In this document: positions 22,801 through 32,206 of the stretch, in pieces
How the letters are laid out: every line of letters begins with the position of its first letter
How positions within the stretch are numbered: position 1 is the stretch's first letter
Source of the DNA: Argopecten irradians
Taxonomy: Eukaryota; Mollusca; Bivalvia; Pectinida; Pectinidae
Assembly: GCF_041381155.1 (NCBI RefSeq)
Contig: NC_091134.1
Span: 67,808,469-67,872,468 of the forward strand
DNA: 64,000 nucleotides
Direction of reading: 5' to 3'
Notes under the pieces: model-generated
What the model was told of the DNA's origin: nothing
Seen by the model: the letters and a program-made list of their open reading frames with translations, nothing else
Databases searched by the model: none
Position numbers and translations under genes: made by a program

Positions 22801-25800
22801 TAATGGTACTTACAGGTAAATATAACAATGACACTTACAGGTAAATATAATAATGATACTTACAGGTAAATATAACAATGACACTTACAGGTAAATATAA
22901 TAATGATACTTACAGGTAAATATAACAATGGCACTTACAGGTACATATAATAATGATACTTGCAGGTAAATATAATAATGATACTTACAGGTAAATATAA
23001 CAATGACACTTACAGGTAAATATAATAATGATACTTACAGGTAAATATAACAATGACACTTACAGGTAAATATAATAATGATACTTGCAGGTAAATATAA
23101 TAATGGTACTTACAGGTAAATATAACAATGACACTTACAGGCAAATATAACAATGGCACTTACAGGTAAATATAACTATGGCACTTACAGGTAAATGTAA
23201 TAATGACACTTGCAGGTAAATATAACAATGACACTTACAGGTAAAAATAACAATGACACTTACAGGTTAATGAAATAATGACACTTACAGGTAAATATAA
23301 CAATGACACTTACAGATAAATATAATAATGACACTTACAGGTAAATATAACAATGACACTTACAGGTAAATTTAATAATGACACTTACAGGTAAATATGA
23401 TAATGACACTTGCAGGTAAATATTACAATGACACTTACAGGTAAAAATAACAATGACACTTACAGGTTAATGAAATAATGACACTTACAGGTAAATATAA
23501 CAATGACACTTACAGATAAATATAATAATTACACTTACAGGTAAATATAATAATGATACTTACAGGTAAATGCAATAATGACACAGATAAATATAACAGT
23601 GACACTTACAGGTAAATGAAATAATGACACTTACAGGTAAATATAACAATGGCACTTACAGCTAAATATTATATTAAATGATAAATATTATATTAAATGA
23701 TATTTACAGATAAAAAATAATAATTACACTTACAGGTCAATATAATAATGATACTTACAGATAAATGCAATAATGACACTTACAGGTAAATATAATAATG
23801 GCACTTACAGGTAAATATTATAATTATACTTACAGGTAAATATAAGAGTGGAGTGTCATTATCAAAATCATTCTGTACTTAATATTTCACTGTCATCAAT
23901 CTGAAAACAGATAAGGTTTATAATGCACATTAAGGAGTATTACAACCATTTGATGGGGTGAGATACAGAATATACTGTAAGAAACCACTGTCACAGGGTT
24001 CTTTTCTATGTATGCTTGGCTTCTCTTTCTTGCAGTCTGTTACATGAAATTCTGAGGGGACATATATATGAAAAAATCTCATACAGTGTCTATGCTTGTA
24101 ACGCTTTGAGATTGCTGGGAGATGAGCAAGAGGCATCATTATTACAGCGTCAACCTGAGACGAAGTCTCAAAGTGACCTATTATAAATCGACCCTTTTGT
24201 CCTCTCGCTCGTCGTACCGCACGTCCCGTCAGTCAGTGCGAGGCGTGCGTATGTCCGATAACACCAAGTTTACATTTACGACTTCTCTTCTACAAATAAA
24301 CCGCTGAATGCAACACTTCCATTGAAATTCATGCACAAAACCATCTAAGGCCACTAAGGCACAATCAAATAAATGGGTTGAACTATATGGTCCTCTCACC
24401 CCCCAGGGAGTTCTATTTGGGGGAGTGGGGCCGACAAGAGGGGTAAAATTTGACTAAAATTTACAAAAATATTTCTCCCTACCACTCCTCCTAGTATGCG
24501 TGAGGCGAACTTAAAATACTTCTTCATGAGTATAGAAAAGGTCCTAAGGTCCTTTAGCAAAAATTAGTGAATTATACAAAACCTGGGGTCTCAGAGTTTC
24601 CTCCCACCTGGGAAAAAACGGAGGGGTTAATAGTTTTACTATAGTTTATATAGGGGGAAAACACTATTTTTTGAGAATTATTTTGATCATATTGTATAGA
24701 TAAAAAAAATGCGTCAAAATATTGTCAGAATTATACAGTATGAGATGGCCATTGAATCCTAGATTAAACTGATAATTTTTCCATGTCTCTGAATCCCCAG
24801 GGGGCCTTAGGGGGCGGGGTCAAAAGGGTCCAAAATAGGCTATAAGGATTGCAAAAATCCTCTTCTTCTGAAATTCTATTCTGGCAATCTCCCTGATAGA
24901 ATCACGTACCTCTTCAATAGATGGAAAGGTCTTAAGGTGTTTTATGAAAATTGTGAATTATATGACCCTGGGGTCTCAACGTTTCCCCCTGGGGAGGGGG
25001 TCAAGTTTACTATAGCTTATATAGAGAAAACACATTTATGAGCATTTTTTGCTCAATTTTCATAGGAAATGAGTCAAACTTGTTTAGAATTATTAGCCTG
25101 AGATAACATTTTAATATTATATCTATGTTGGTCCTGGTCAACCCCCTCGGGGCAGAAGTGTGGGGCCAAAAGGGGCAAATAGGCTAAAACTTTAAAGATC
25201 TTCTTCTTAAATACTGGAAATGGTAGAATCAAATACTCTTCATAGATGGACAGGTCTTAAGGTGTTTTATGAAAATTGTGAATATTACATCACCCTTGGG
25301 TCTCAGGTTTCCCCTGGGGGGGGGTTAAGTTTACTGTAGTTTATGTAGGGGAAAACACATTTTTGAGCATTACTTAGTCATTATAATAGGAAATTTATAG
25401 TCAATTGTTGTCAGAATTATCCCTATGTGATGGCCATTGAATCTTATTACCAAATTTTCCATGACTGATCCCCAGGGGCCTTAGGGGGCGGGGCCAAAAC
25501 GGGTCAAATAGGCTAAAACTTCAAAAATCTTCTTCTGAAATTCTGGAACTGGTAGAATCAAATACTCTGCATAGATGGAAAGGTCTTAAAGTCCTTTACA
25601 AAAATTGTGAATAATATTACCCTGGGGTCTCATCTTTCCCTTCTGGGGAGGGGGTCAAGTTATTACTATAGTTTATATTGCAAAAAAACTCACTCATTAG
25701 GAACTGATTATTTTGCTTAGTTTTCATTAGGAAATTAGGTCAACTCTGGGTATAGTAATAATTAGCCCTGACGTTTGCATTGTAACATCATAACCAAATT

Positions 25801-26347
25801 TGGTCATCGGCTAGAAAAACCCCCCAGGGCCAGTGGGGAGGAGCCAAAAATGGGTCAAAATGGATATCATTTCAAATATCTCTTACTTCAGAATTCAACA
25901 GATCTTGATGTAACTATCAAATAATCTTTATAGATTTTAAAAGTCACAAATTTATAAAATAACGTCAATGAATATTCAATGGGGATGAGTGGGCCAGATA
26001 AATAGTGTATTATATGCTTCACGTCTTCTTGTTCTCATTCATTCTGTATGCTGATATCAGGCTGACCGAAAGGGCCCATGGGCCTCTTGTTTTGCTTCTA
26101 GTTTTCTTTAAACTAATAGTCATTTTCACCTATTATTATAAGAATTATACCAGTAAAAAACATGGTTTTATCTTCGTCAGGAATGTCTGTACTGCTGTTG
26201 CTATTATGTTCTTGCTTTTGTCTGATAGGTGCCCACTCTGGAAATCACCCGACCCGAGTCCTGGTCTGTTGTAACGCTGCAGATCAGAATGACAATAATG
26301 ACCAGGGAATTGGCACGACGTTTGCGGTGTACTCCAGTGCATCATAG
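4641..26347 (+). CDS. CRY1: Cryptochrome, vertebrate-type (clock repressor class), 11 coding exons
   Basis: Exons 4641-4819, 8489-8597, 9421-9563, 12253-12526, 14620-14760, 14984-15154, 16782-16922, 17435-17586, 21581-21783, 22030-22089 and 26229-26347 all have AG/GT borders. They join in frame to 563 residues plus TAG. The N-terminal photolyase-like alpha/beta domain opens with [15 protein letters not shown] (residues 14-28); the FAD-binding domain spans about 220-495. The tryptophan triad is present at W327, W381 and W404, with W406 nearby. [12 protein letters not shown] (about 488-500) matches the C-terminal helix that binds clock partners in vertebrate CRYs. The short tail (about 60 residues) is diverged. 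[14 protein letters not shown] and [14 protein letters not shown] place it with vertebrate CRY1/2 and insect CRY2 rather than 6-4 photolyase or Drosophila-type CRY. Known role of this class: light-independent repression of CLOCK:BMAL1 in the nucleus. The start was chosen because family members have only a few residues before HWFRKG; an upstream in-frame ATG at 4494 would add 49 unrelated residues. One oddity is NAGMWMW where NAGSWMW is usual. Confidence 0.96.
5141..5217. repeat. Foldback hairpin (copy 1)
   Basis: Left arm ACAGGTTTACGAC then CGCGCGCAAAA; right arm TTTTGCGCGCG then TCGTAAACCTGT. The arms are complementary except for one extra base, and an A/T-rich loop separates them. It sits inside the duplicated 1.17-kb block. 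It is most likely a miniature foldback transposon; a hairpin RNA is possible but there is no evidence for one. Confidence 0.8.
5255..5350 (+). repeat. tRNA-derived SINE head (copy 1)
   Basis: TTAACTCAGCTGTAGAGCAT resembles a polymerase III A box and GGTCCCGGGTTAGAATAC a B box, at tRNA-like spacing. No cloverleaf acceptor stem is evident, so this is a SINE relic and not a tRNA gene. It is followed by the TTTTCTCC-type body seen in other SINE copies of this window. Confidence 0.55.
6316..6392. repeat. Foldback hairpin (copy 2)
   Basis: Duplicate of the hairpin at 5141-5217, carried by the tandem duplication, with the same arms and loop. Confidence 0.8.
6430..6525 (+). repeat. tRNA-derived SINE head (copy 2)
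   Basis: Duplicate of 5255-5350 with the same A-box-like and B-box-like segments. Confidence 0.55.
7190..7578 (+). mobile_element. SINE, molluscan Meta-domain type
   Basis: A box-like GAGTTGAGCGTTCGCC and B box-like GGGTTCTGTCCCC form the tRNA-derived head. The middle contains CGCCCGTTGTCAGTATAATG and TCTTCGGCGGCATGC, which I recognise from the conserved central domain of widespread invertebrate SINEs. The tail reads GCTGTTAATAGGACGTTAAT followed by an (AAAC)n run ending at 7578. Full-length or nearly so, in intron 1 of the cryptochrome gene and in sense orientation. The family name is from memory and unchecked. Confidence 0.75.
7960..8080 (+). repeat. tRNA-derived SINE, short copy
   Basis: ATAGGTCAATCGATAGAGCA (A box-like) and CCTAGGTTCAAATCATGG (B box-like), followed by ACATTTTCTCCTCTCC. 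That tail also appears near 7628 and, degraded, near 27980, so it is a repeated SINE body. Confidence 0.6.
8489..8597 (+). CDS. CRY1: Cryptochrome exon 2
   Basis: Residues 60-96. [10 protein letters not shown] and [12 protein letters not shown] are hallmark segments of animal CRYs. Acceptor TTTCAG|A; donor AAG|GTACAA, phase 0. Confidence 0.93.
8640..9024 (+). repeat. Family A element, left-truncated
   Basis: About two and a half degenerate 157-bp family A units (AACCAAATTTGGCCAGAAAC, GGCAGGAGGGGCGGG). An intact right end follows: CCAGGTGAGCGATACA, hairpin AGGCCC/GGGCCT and CTCTTGT. The left hairpin and CCGTCC stretch are missing. Located in cryptochrome intron 2, sense orientation. Confidence 0.85.
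9421..9563 (+). CDS. CRY1: Cryptochrome exon 3
   Basis: Residues 97-143 plus two bases. [20 protein letters not shown] and [11 protein letters not shown] are diagnostic. Acceptor TTTAG|GAATGG; donor AAA|GTAAGT, phase 2. Confidence 0.93.
10362..12031 (+). repeat. Family B element, full length, with a nested MITE
   Basis: The left end TTAGGTTACCTGAGAC GAA GTCTCATAGTGACC forms a hairpin, followed by GTCCGTCGTCATCCGTCG. The body repeats segments such as GGTAGAATCAAATACT and TTGTGAATTATATGACCC at roughly 300-330 bp spacing. The right end is AGGTGACCGTTAAGGCCCAT with the palindrome GGCCCATGGGCC and CTCTTGTT. A 340-bp MITE (10994-11333) has split one unit. Located in cryptochrome intron 3, sense orientation. 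Confidence 0.9.
10994..11333. mobile_element. MITE with 21-bp terminal inverted repeats
   Basis: The ends start TTAAAGTGAA and finish TTCACTTTAA. The two 21-base ends are inverse complements with a single mismatch. The 340-bp interior has no recognisable transposase. It interrupts a family B unit between GGTCC and the ACGAAAATTGTGAAT continuation. A TTA/TAA-type target is possible, but I could not define the duplication. Confidence 0.8.
12253..12526 (+). CDS. CRY1: Cryptochrome exon 4
   Basis: Residues 144-235. Contains [29 protein letters not shown] and [10 protein letters not shown], the linker from the alpha/beta domain to the FAD domain, and ends RLERHLERK. Acceptor CCCCAG|A; donor AAG|GTACCA, phase 0. 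Confidence 0.94.
13234..13982 (+). repeat. Family F element
   Basis: The left end reads TTTTTGTGTCGCC. At least four tandem units of about 140-160 bp carry CGATAACTTTAGTATTTATT, TTTCAACCAAATTTGG and GAGTTACGGGACTTTAAAAT. The right end reads AAGCGACACAT, a small hairpin CCAC-TTC-CGTGG and ATTCTTGTT. It lacks the CCGTCC stretch. GTGTCGC at the left is the exact inverse complement of GCGACAC at the right. Located in cryptochrome intron 4. Confidence 0.75.
14620..14760 (+). CDS. CRY1: Cryptochrome exon 5
   Basis: Residues 236-282. [11 protein letters not shown] and [19 protein letters not shown] belong to the FAD-binding domain. Both borders are phase 0 (TTGTAG|GCC, AAG|GTAACC). Confidence 0.94.
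14984..15154 (+). CDS. CRY1: Cryptochrome exon 6
   Basis: Residues 283-339. [20 protein letters not shown] is the FAD-pocket core. W327 in VPWDHNP is the distal member of the tryptophan triad. Acceptor CCACAG|GTG; donor GAG|GTGAGT, phase 0. Confidence 0.95.
15284..16751 (+). repeat. Family C element, full length
   Basis: Left end TTTTTAGGTCATCTGACCC AAA GGGTCAGGATGACC (hairpin), then CACCGTCCGTCGTCG and a CCGCCGTCCG run. The body holds about nine units of 135-146 bp with AAACGACTTCTTCTCAAGAA, CTACCAAGTTTGTTCAAAT and GACCTTGACCTTCATTCAAG. The right end is TCAGATGACCGTTAAGG with palindrome GGCCCATGGGCC and CTCTTGTT. It lies in cryptochrome intron 6, ending 30 bp before exon 7. Confidence 0.92.
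16782..16922 (+). CDS. CRY1: Cryptochrome exon 7
   Basis: Residues 340-386. [20 protein letters not shown] and [13 protein letters not shown] are FAD-binding segments; W381 is the middle residue of the tryptophan triad. Acceptor GTTACAG|GGT; donor AAG|GTAAAT. The acceptor lies only 30 bp after the end of a family C element. Confidence 0.95.
17161..17434 (+). repeat. Tandem copies of the exon 8 splice-acceptor region
   Basis: Five near-copies of CCAG|GTATTTGATGA precede the real acceptor. Their AG positions are 17168, 17239, 17286, 17335 and 17386; the real one is 17434. Steps are 47-51 bp, with one of 71 bp. Each unit carries intron sequence (TACCTGTATTCCCAG) fused to a diverged copy of the first 10-15 bases of exon 8. 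The copies run into TAA, TAG or TGA soon after the junction. Confidence 0.85.
17435..17586 (+). CDS. CRY1: Cryptochrome exon 8
   Basis: Residues 387-436 plus two bases. [16 protein letters not shown] leads to the flavin-proximal W404 and then [20 protein letters not shown]. Residue 403 is Met where relatives usually have Ser. Acceptor TTTCCAG|GTG; donor CAG|GTAACT, phase 2. Confidence 0.94.
17671..19016 (+). repeat. Family D element, full length
   Basis: Left end TTTTAG then a near-perfect hairpin CCCACCATC-ATCA-GATGGTGGG (17675-17700), then CGCCTTTCGTCCGTGGTCCG and a (TCCG)n run. About eight units of roughly 155 bp carry GTTACCGCTATTTCTCAGA and the inverted pair AAGATGGCCG/CGGCCATCTT. The right end is TTGGTGGGCGCC, hairpin AGATCCC/GGGATCT and CTCTTGTT. 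Cryptochrome intron 8, sense orientation. Confidence 0.93.
19364..21567 (+). repeat. Family A element with about 12 units and a collapsed right end
   Basis: The left hairpin GCTCACC-T-GGCCC GAA GGGCC-GGTGAGC is followed by GGCGCGGCGTCCGTCGTCCG and (CCGT)n. The 157-bp units contain GCATGGATTGTAACCAAATT and GAGGGGCGGGGCC. The last units are patchy. After TGTATTCAGAA the usual right-end segment (ACATTACTTGG through GGGCC) is absent, and only TCTTGTT remains, 14 bp before exon 9. Cryptochrome intron 8, sense orientation. Confidence 0.92.
21581..21783 (+). CDS. CRY1: Cryptochrome exon 9
   Basis: Residues 437-504 plus one base. [20 protein letters not shown] finishes the FAD domain. [15 protein letters not shown] is the C-terminal helix that in vertebrate CRYs contacts PER and FBXL3. 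Acceptor ATACTTCAG|A; donor CAG|GTATGA, phase 1. Confidence 0.94.
22030..22089 (+). CDS. CRY1: Cryptochrome exon 10 (tail exon)
   Basis: Residues 505-524, [20 protein letters not shown], entering and leaving in phase 1. VSSIP loosely matches the ASVPS start of vertebrate CRY tails. Its last 13 bases plus donor (TGGCACTTACAG|GTAAATA) are the unit of the 25-bp array that follows, so the precise 3' border is the least certain splice site in the gene. Any later unit's GT would add in-frame or frameshifting residues. Confidence 0.75.
22073..23852 (+). repeat. 25-bp array of exon 10 donor sites, about 70 copies
   Basis: The unit ATGACACTTACAG|GTAAATATAA repeats every 25 bp for about 1.8 kb. Common variants are ATGGC, ATACT and TTGCAG. 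It begins inside exon 10 and keeps the AG|GT junction in nearly every copy. Higher-order blocks of several units recur between 22250 and 23100, and copies after about 23150 are more diverged. Confidence 0.95.
24148..26091 (+). repeat. Family B element, full length
   Basis: The left end AACCTGAGACGAAGTCTCAAAG (hairpin CTGAGAC-GAA-GTCTCA) is followed by GTCCTCTCGCTCGTCG. Several units of about 330 bp carry GGTAGAATCAAATACTC and GTGAATTATATGACCC. The right end is CAGGCTGACCGAAAGGGCCC, palindrome GGGCCCATGGGCC, CTCTTGTT. It lies in the last intron of the cryptochrome gene, ending 137 bp before exon 11. Confidence 0.9.
26229..26347 (+). CDS. CRY1: Cryptochrome exon 11 and stop
   Basis: Residues 525-563, then TAG at 26345-26347. 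The tail is polar ([12 protein letters not shown]) and ends FAVYSSAS. I do not recognise it from other CRYs, which fits the known rapid divergence of CRY tails. Acceptor CTGATAG|GTG. Joining exon 9 directly to exon 11 (skipping exon 10) would also keep the frame. Confidence 0.85.
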
Positions 26348-28100
26348 TTCCTGGCATCATTACTCCAGTGCATGCGAAGTCCCAGGCATCTTACTCCTGT
26401 GTATTTGAGTCCCAGACATTGTTGTCACTGGTGTTACACCTTGTGGTTCACGTCAGTATAAAAATCTGTAAACTTTTTGAGCTGGTTTAATCAATGCAAA
26501 TTACAGACAAGATTTCATAATACGTTCAGTAATTTGTGAGAATACAAAGTATTTTTTTCACAAAAAACGTACGATATAAAAAGGGGAGGTAACTGTGTGT
26601 ATGACGGACAGATGGAAATGCTGCAAATGCACTTCTTTTCAAAAGGGCCGTAACTCTGGACTAGGCACCAAAAGATGCAGCTACAAATTAAGACAATTTT
26701 AAAATGGTGGTTAGCATAAAACTACAGGATAATGTCATTCATCTGAATGTGTTTTTGTCACTTGAAAGTGATTCCGTATATTCAGCATCAGTGGTGTTGA
26801 TGGTGGTAACTAGCACTAACTGTAAAATGCTGTTTACATGTTCAGCTGTTGGTGGTTTATTTAAAACCATCAATGTTAACACAACATGCCTATTATCTGA
26901 TGATTACAGAGAAGTAAATTACAACATGGATGTTTTTCAAATAATATGTGATAAAAGGTTTTCTTTTGATACATTCTAGTTTCAATCACGTAGTGGAAAG
27001 CATCCTCATTTCAAATTCATTACCTTATAATGTATGTTCATTATTTAGTTGCTCTACTATAAGCTAGTGAATCTTGTGTTCAGAACATGTATGATGACCT
27101 ATTTACATGTTCTAGCATCAACTACACACCATACAAAATTAGTGTTTTAATTGCAACTTATTTCATAATTTCTTTCAAAATTTGGCTGTGTCCTTTGGTA
27201 ACTCAAACATTTAGGGTTACAATTAATATTTCTCTGGCTGACATTACTTACAAGTAACCTTTTAAGTTAGATTGTTCATGAGAAAGGTTCACATATGTAT
27301 AGATTACACTTGAGAGTTATGGCACCTAGAACATTCACACACGTCATTTGCTTGCATACAGATAAGGCTATGTAATTACACATTGTTTACCATGAAATAA
27401 TTCATATTCACTGTTTAAAATTGATAACATTAAAAATTTGACTGGTAAAAATAAATTATGTAAAGAAATTTGTAATTATCAAGTTTATATACTAAGTATA
27501 TTATAATTGCTGATATTTTATATGTTTAAATTATTCTGTAGTTTGTGAATTGTTATGATTATGATGTATTCATCATGTGTAAATAATGTGTTCATACAAG
27601 ACAGAATTGCCATATTATATTTGTTTTATGAAATATGTTGTCTTTTTAGTGTTGTGTCCGTCCGTTTGTCCTGCCATACATTATCTTTTGCAGGCTCTAT
27701 TGTCTAGAGAACCAAATAACTTGTATATGGGTTAGATAATTATACCAGCTGGTAGGTCCTCGGTAAGTAGTGTTAGGAGGTTAGGGTTGGAACACTGGGC
27801 GCGATTTCATCAACATTCATTAACTTAAAATTCTTCATAGGAAAACATAAGAGGTTAAGATGTTAAAACATATTAAAAAGTTAATAAACTTTCTTTAACA
27901 ACTCTTATGCTTTTAATGTCAGTTAATGAATTCTTATTGTTATGAAATGTTGACGAAACATTGGCGAGGTTGGACCATTACATTTTATCCTCTCCTGTTG
28001 CAAAATTGGTGAGTTTGCCCACCAATGCTTCCCGAGTTAGCAATTCTAAAACATTGTCCAAACAAAAGAGCCATATTTCCTAATTGTTAACGTTGTAAGT
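26348..28100 (+). other. Downstream of cryptochrome stop, probable 3' UTR
   Basis: No further open frame of interest. AT-rich sequence with a weak SINE-like relic around 27700-28060 (a degraded ATTACATTTTATCCTCTCC tail). I cannot fix the polyadenylation site. Confidence 0.4.
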
Positions 28101-28101
28101 T

Positions 28102-28578
28102 ATTAGGTTACCTGAGAAGAAGTTTCAGGTGACCTATTCTAATCGCCTTTTGTCCGTCGTCATCCGTCATCCGTCGTATGGCGATAAACAATTTACTTTA
28201 TTGACTTCTTCTCCGAAACTACTATACCAAATTTGTTGAAATTATGCAGAAACCTTCCATAGCCAAAGGTCAACCGAAATTGTGAATTATATGGTTCCAG
28301 TCCCCAGGGGCCTGAGGGGTGGGTCCAAAAGGGGTCAAATAGGCTAAAACTTCAAAAATCTTCTGAAATTCCAGAAATGGTAGAATCAAATACTCTTCAT
28401 AGATTACAAGGTCTTAAGGTCCTTTACAAAAATTGTGCATTATATGACCCTGGGGTCTCATGTTTTCCCTCACTGACTGATTTCAAGGGCCTGATGGGCC
28501 AATAAATAGTGTTTATATGTCTTTGTTTCATTCTGTATCCGAACTCTGGTGACCGCTAAGGCCCATGGGCCTCTTGTT
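28102..28578 (+). repeat. Family B element, short internally deleted copy
   Basis: The left hairpin GGTTACCTGAGA/TTTCAGGTGACC is followed by GCCTTTTGTCCGTCGTCATC. Little more than one unit is present, with GGTAGAATCAAATACTC. The right end is CTCTGGTGACCGCTAAGGCC, the palindrome GGCCCATGGGCC and CTCTTGTT. Both termini are present on a 477-bp copy. Confidence 0.9.
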
Positions 28579-29700
28579 AATTTCGAGATATTTATAAATG
28601 ATTTATTCAAGTCATATTTCATATAAAGTTATTCATGATATTGTCTGCACATACACATAATTTTTTACACAATACTTATTACCAACTATGATCAATGATA
28701 TGCCCTACCCTGTATGAAGGAGTTGTATATTATACTAATTGTTATTTCTGTGTTGTAATAAACTTCTGAGATTGCTGGCTGTAACCTAACTCCTGTTACT
28801 GAGTTATGTTGAGAGCTGTTATTTTTTTATAAACAACAGTTTACATGTATTTTGAACTAGGTACTTTGTACTATTTTGAATCAAACGACTGGTACCACTT
28901 TACCTGTTGATTAAGAAAATAAAGAATGTTGCTCTAACCAATGTTGTTATTGATGTTGTGAAACAACATTCCTAGGTACGCTCGGCGAGCCGGAGCACAT
29001 CGAAACATAAAACCACTCTCTGATGAAAAGTAAATTTTGTTTTGTTCATGGCACATATTACTTGATGGTATGAATAAATCAAACCTCAATATTAAAAAAT
29101 ATAAACAATGAATTGGTACATACATATGCACCATGGACGGTGTGTTTTAAGTGTTCAGTTGGGACTCTATGATTTTTGTATTACTCCACCATATGTGTAT
29201 TCCCAAAAATCACAAGCAATGCTTTCTTCAATGTCTTCCTCCTTAAAGTCATATAGTAATTAGACCTAATGGGATTTACAACGCATTAGAATTTGAAAAG
29301 TATTATATATGTACAGTACCTCTACTGTACTTCTAGCTGTAGATAAATTATATACGACTTTAAATGTGTAATTAAGAAAGTAGCACAGAACACATACTCG
29401 ACTGATGAATTACATGTACATGTACCTTGAAGATATTATAAATATTGATATGAACTTTCATAATTTTCAAACATCCCATATACTAGTACATGATCAGAAA
29501 CATATATTAGATGTTTATACATTTGGACTAGGCCAAAGACAGGTACTTGACACATTATAGTATCATCTTCGATACTACAATACACACACACATATATATA
29601 CACCAACTCTATTATAAATTGAACGTTGGTTGGAAATCCCTGTGGCCTAATACTACGTACAGTGTACAATGTATTGTCTGCTTGACTGGGGCCACTATAA
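28579..29700. other. No gene recognised
   Basis: AT-rich unique sequence. A few AATAAA-like strings (28758, 28918) could serve the + strand as polyadenylation signals; nothing stronger was seen. Confidence 0.4.
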
Positions 29701-29701
29701 T

Positions 29702-30510
29702 GATATAATGACTGCTCCTAAACAACTTTATATGATAATGACTATATGTATGAATGTTGTTACTGCTCCTAAACAACTTTATATGATAATGACTATATGT
29801 ATGAACGTTGTTACTGCTCCTAAACAACTTTATATGATAATGACTATATGTATGAATGTTGTTACTGCTCCTAAACAACTTTATATGATAATGACTATAT
29901 GTATGAACGTTGTTACTGCTCCTAAACAACTTTATATGATAATGACTATATGTATGAATGTTGTTACTGCTCCTAAACAACTTTTATATGATAATGACTA
30001 TATGTATGAATGTTGTTACTGCTCCTAAACAACTTTATATGATAATGACTATATGTATGAACGTTGTTACTGCTCCTAAACAACTTTATATGATAATGAC
30101 TATATATATGAACGTTGTTACTGCTCCTAAACAACTTTATATGATAATGACTATATGTATGAACGTTGTTACTGCTCCTAAACAACTTTATATGATAATG
30201 ACTATATGTATGAACGTTGTTACTGCTCCTAAACAACTTTATATGATAATGACTATATGTATGAACGTTGTTACTGCTCCTAAACAACTTTATATGATAA
30301 TGACTATATGTATGAACGTTGTTACTGCTCCTAAACAACTTTATATGATAATGACTATATGTATGAACGTTGTTACTGCTCCTAAACAACTTTATATGAT
30401 AATGACTATATGTATGAACGTTGTTACTGCTCCTAAACAACTTTATATGATAATGACTATATGTATGAACGTTGTTACTGCTCCTAAACAACTTTATATG
30501 ATAATGACTA
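29702..30510. repeat. 51-bp minisatellite, about 16 units
   Basis: The unit opens CTGCTCCTAAACAACTTTAT and closes GAACGTTGTTA. The period of 51 is a multiple of three, so both strands stay open as long repetitive frames (17 residues per unit). One extra T near 29992 shifts the + frame. Nothing suggests that these are proteins. The right edge breaks directly into a family C element. Confidence 0.95.
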
Positions 30511-30519
30511 CCGGTCGGG

Positions 30520-32206
30520 CTATATAGGCTAAAATCTTCAAACGACTTCTTCTCAAGAACCAGAAGGCCCAGAGTACTGATATTTGGCTGTAGGATGCTG
30601 GGATGAAGGGCTACCAAGTTTGTTCAAATAAATGACCTTGACAGTCATTCAAGGTCACCGGGGTCAAATAGGCTAAAATCAATTAAACAACGTCTTGTGA
30701 ATAACTAAGAGGCCTAGAGACCTGATATTAGGCCTGTGGCATGCTGGGATGAAGGGCTACCAAGTTTGTTCAAATAAATGACCTTGATCTTCATTCAAGG
30801 TCACGGGGGTCAAATAGGCTAAAATCTTTAAACGACTTCTTCTCAAGAACCAGAAGGCCCAGGGTATTGATATTGGGCCTGTGACATGCTGGGATGAAGG
30901 GCTACAAAGATTGTTCAAATGAATGACCTTAACCTTCATTCAAGGTCACAGGGGTCAAAAAGGCTTAAACAATTTAAACGACTTCTTCTCAAGAACCAGA
31001 CGGCCTAGGGTACTGATATTTGGCCCGTAGGATGCTGGGATGAAAGGCTACCACGCTTGTTCAAATAAATGACCTTGACCTTTATTCAAGGTCACAGGGG
31101 TCAAATAGGCTATAATCATTTAAACAACATCTTGTGAATAATGAAGAGGTTTAGAGACCTGATATTAGGCCTGTAGCATGCTGGGATGAAGGGCTGCCAA
31201 GTTTGTTTAAATGAATGACCTTAACCTTCATTCAAGGTCACAGGGGTCAAAAAGGCAAAAATCTTTAAAGGACTTCTTCTCAAGAACCAGACGGCCCAAG
31301 GTATTGATATTTGGCCCGTAGGATGCTGGGATGAAAGGCTACCCCGCTTGTTCAAATAAATGACCTTGACCTTTATTCAAGGTCACAGGGGTCAAATAGG
31401 CTATAATCATTTAAACAACATCTTGTGAATAATGAAGAGGTTTAGAGACCTGATATTAGGCCTGTAGCATGCTGGGATGAAGGGCTGCCAAGTTTGTTTA
31501 AATGAATGACCTTAACCTTCATTCAAGGTCACAGGGGTCAAAAAGGCAAAAATCTTTAAAGGACTTCTTCTCAAGAACCAGACGGCCCAAGGTATTGATA
31601 TTGGGCCCGTAGGATGCTGGGATGAAAGGCTACCAAGTTTGTTCAAATAAATGACCTTGACCTTCATTCAAGGTCACAGGGGTCAAATAGGCTATAATGA
31701 TTTAAACAACATCTTGTGAATAATGAAGAGGTTTAGAGACCTGATATTAGGCCTGTGGCATGCTGGGATGAAGGGCTACCAAGTTTGTTCAAATGAATGA
31801 CCTTGATCTTCATTCAAGATCACGGGAATCAAATAGGCTAAAATCTTTAAATGACTTCTTTTCAAGAACCAGAAGGCCAAGGTTACTGGTATTGGGCATG
31901 TAGCATGCTTAGATGAAGGTCTACCAAGTTTATTCAAATGGATGACCTTGATCTTCATTTAAGGTCACGGGCGGCAAATAGGCTAAAATCTTTAAATGAC
32001 TTCTTCTCAAGAACCAGAAGGCCCTGAAAGGGTACTGATATTGGCCATGTAGCATGCTGGGATGAAGGGCTTCTAAGTTTGTTCAAATTAATTACCTTGA
32101 CCTTCAATCAAGGTCACAGGGGTCAAATAGGCTAAAATCTTTAAATGATTAAATGTCGTATTGTACTAATAGTCAGATGACCGTTAAGGCCCATGGGCCT
32201 CTTGTT
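30520..32206 (+). repeat. Family C element, left end replaced by minisatellite
   Basis: The first recognisable base of a family C unit follows CTACCGGTCGGGC at 30510-30525. About eleven units of 135-150 bp continue with AAACGACTTCTTCTCAAGAA and CAAGTTTGTTCAAAT. The right end is AGTCAGATGACCGTTAAGG, GGCCCATGGGCC and CTCTTGTT. The left hairpin and CCGTCC stretch are absent. Confidence 0.9.

Noticed and set aside
27640-28060. Possible SINE or family element (GTCCGTCCG near 27655, ATTTTATCCTCTCC near 27980)
   Set aside because: The pieces are too degraded and have no defined ends.
29669-30617. Long repetitive open frames on both strands (17-residue repeats)
   Set aside because: They result from a 51-bp period without stops on either strand. 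No start context, splice sites or protein character.
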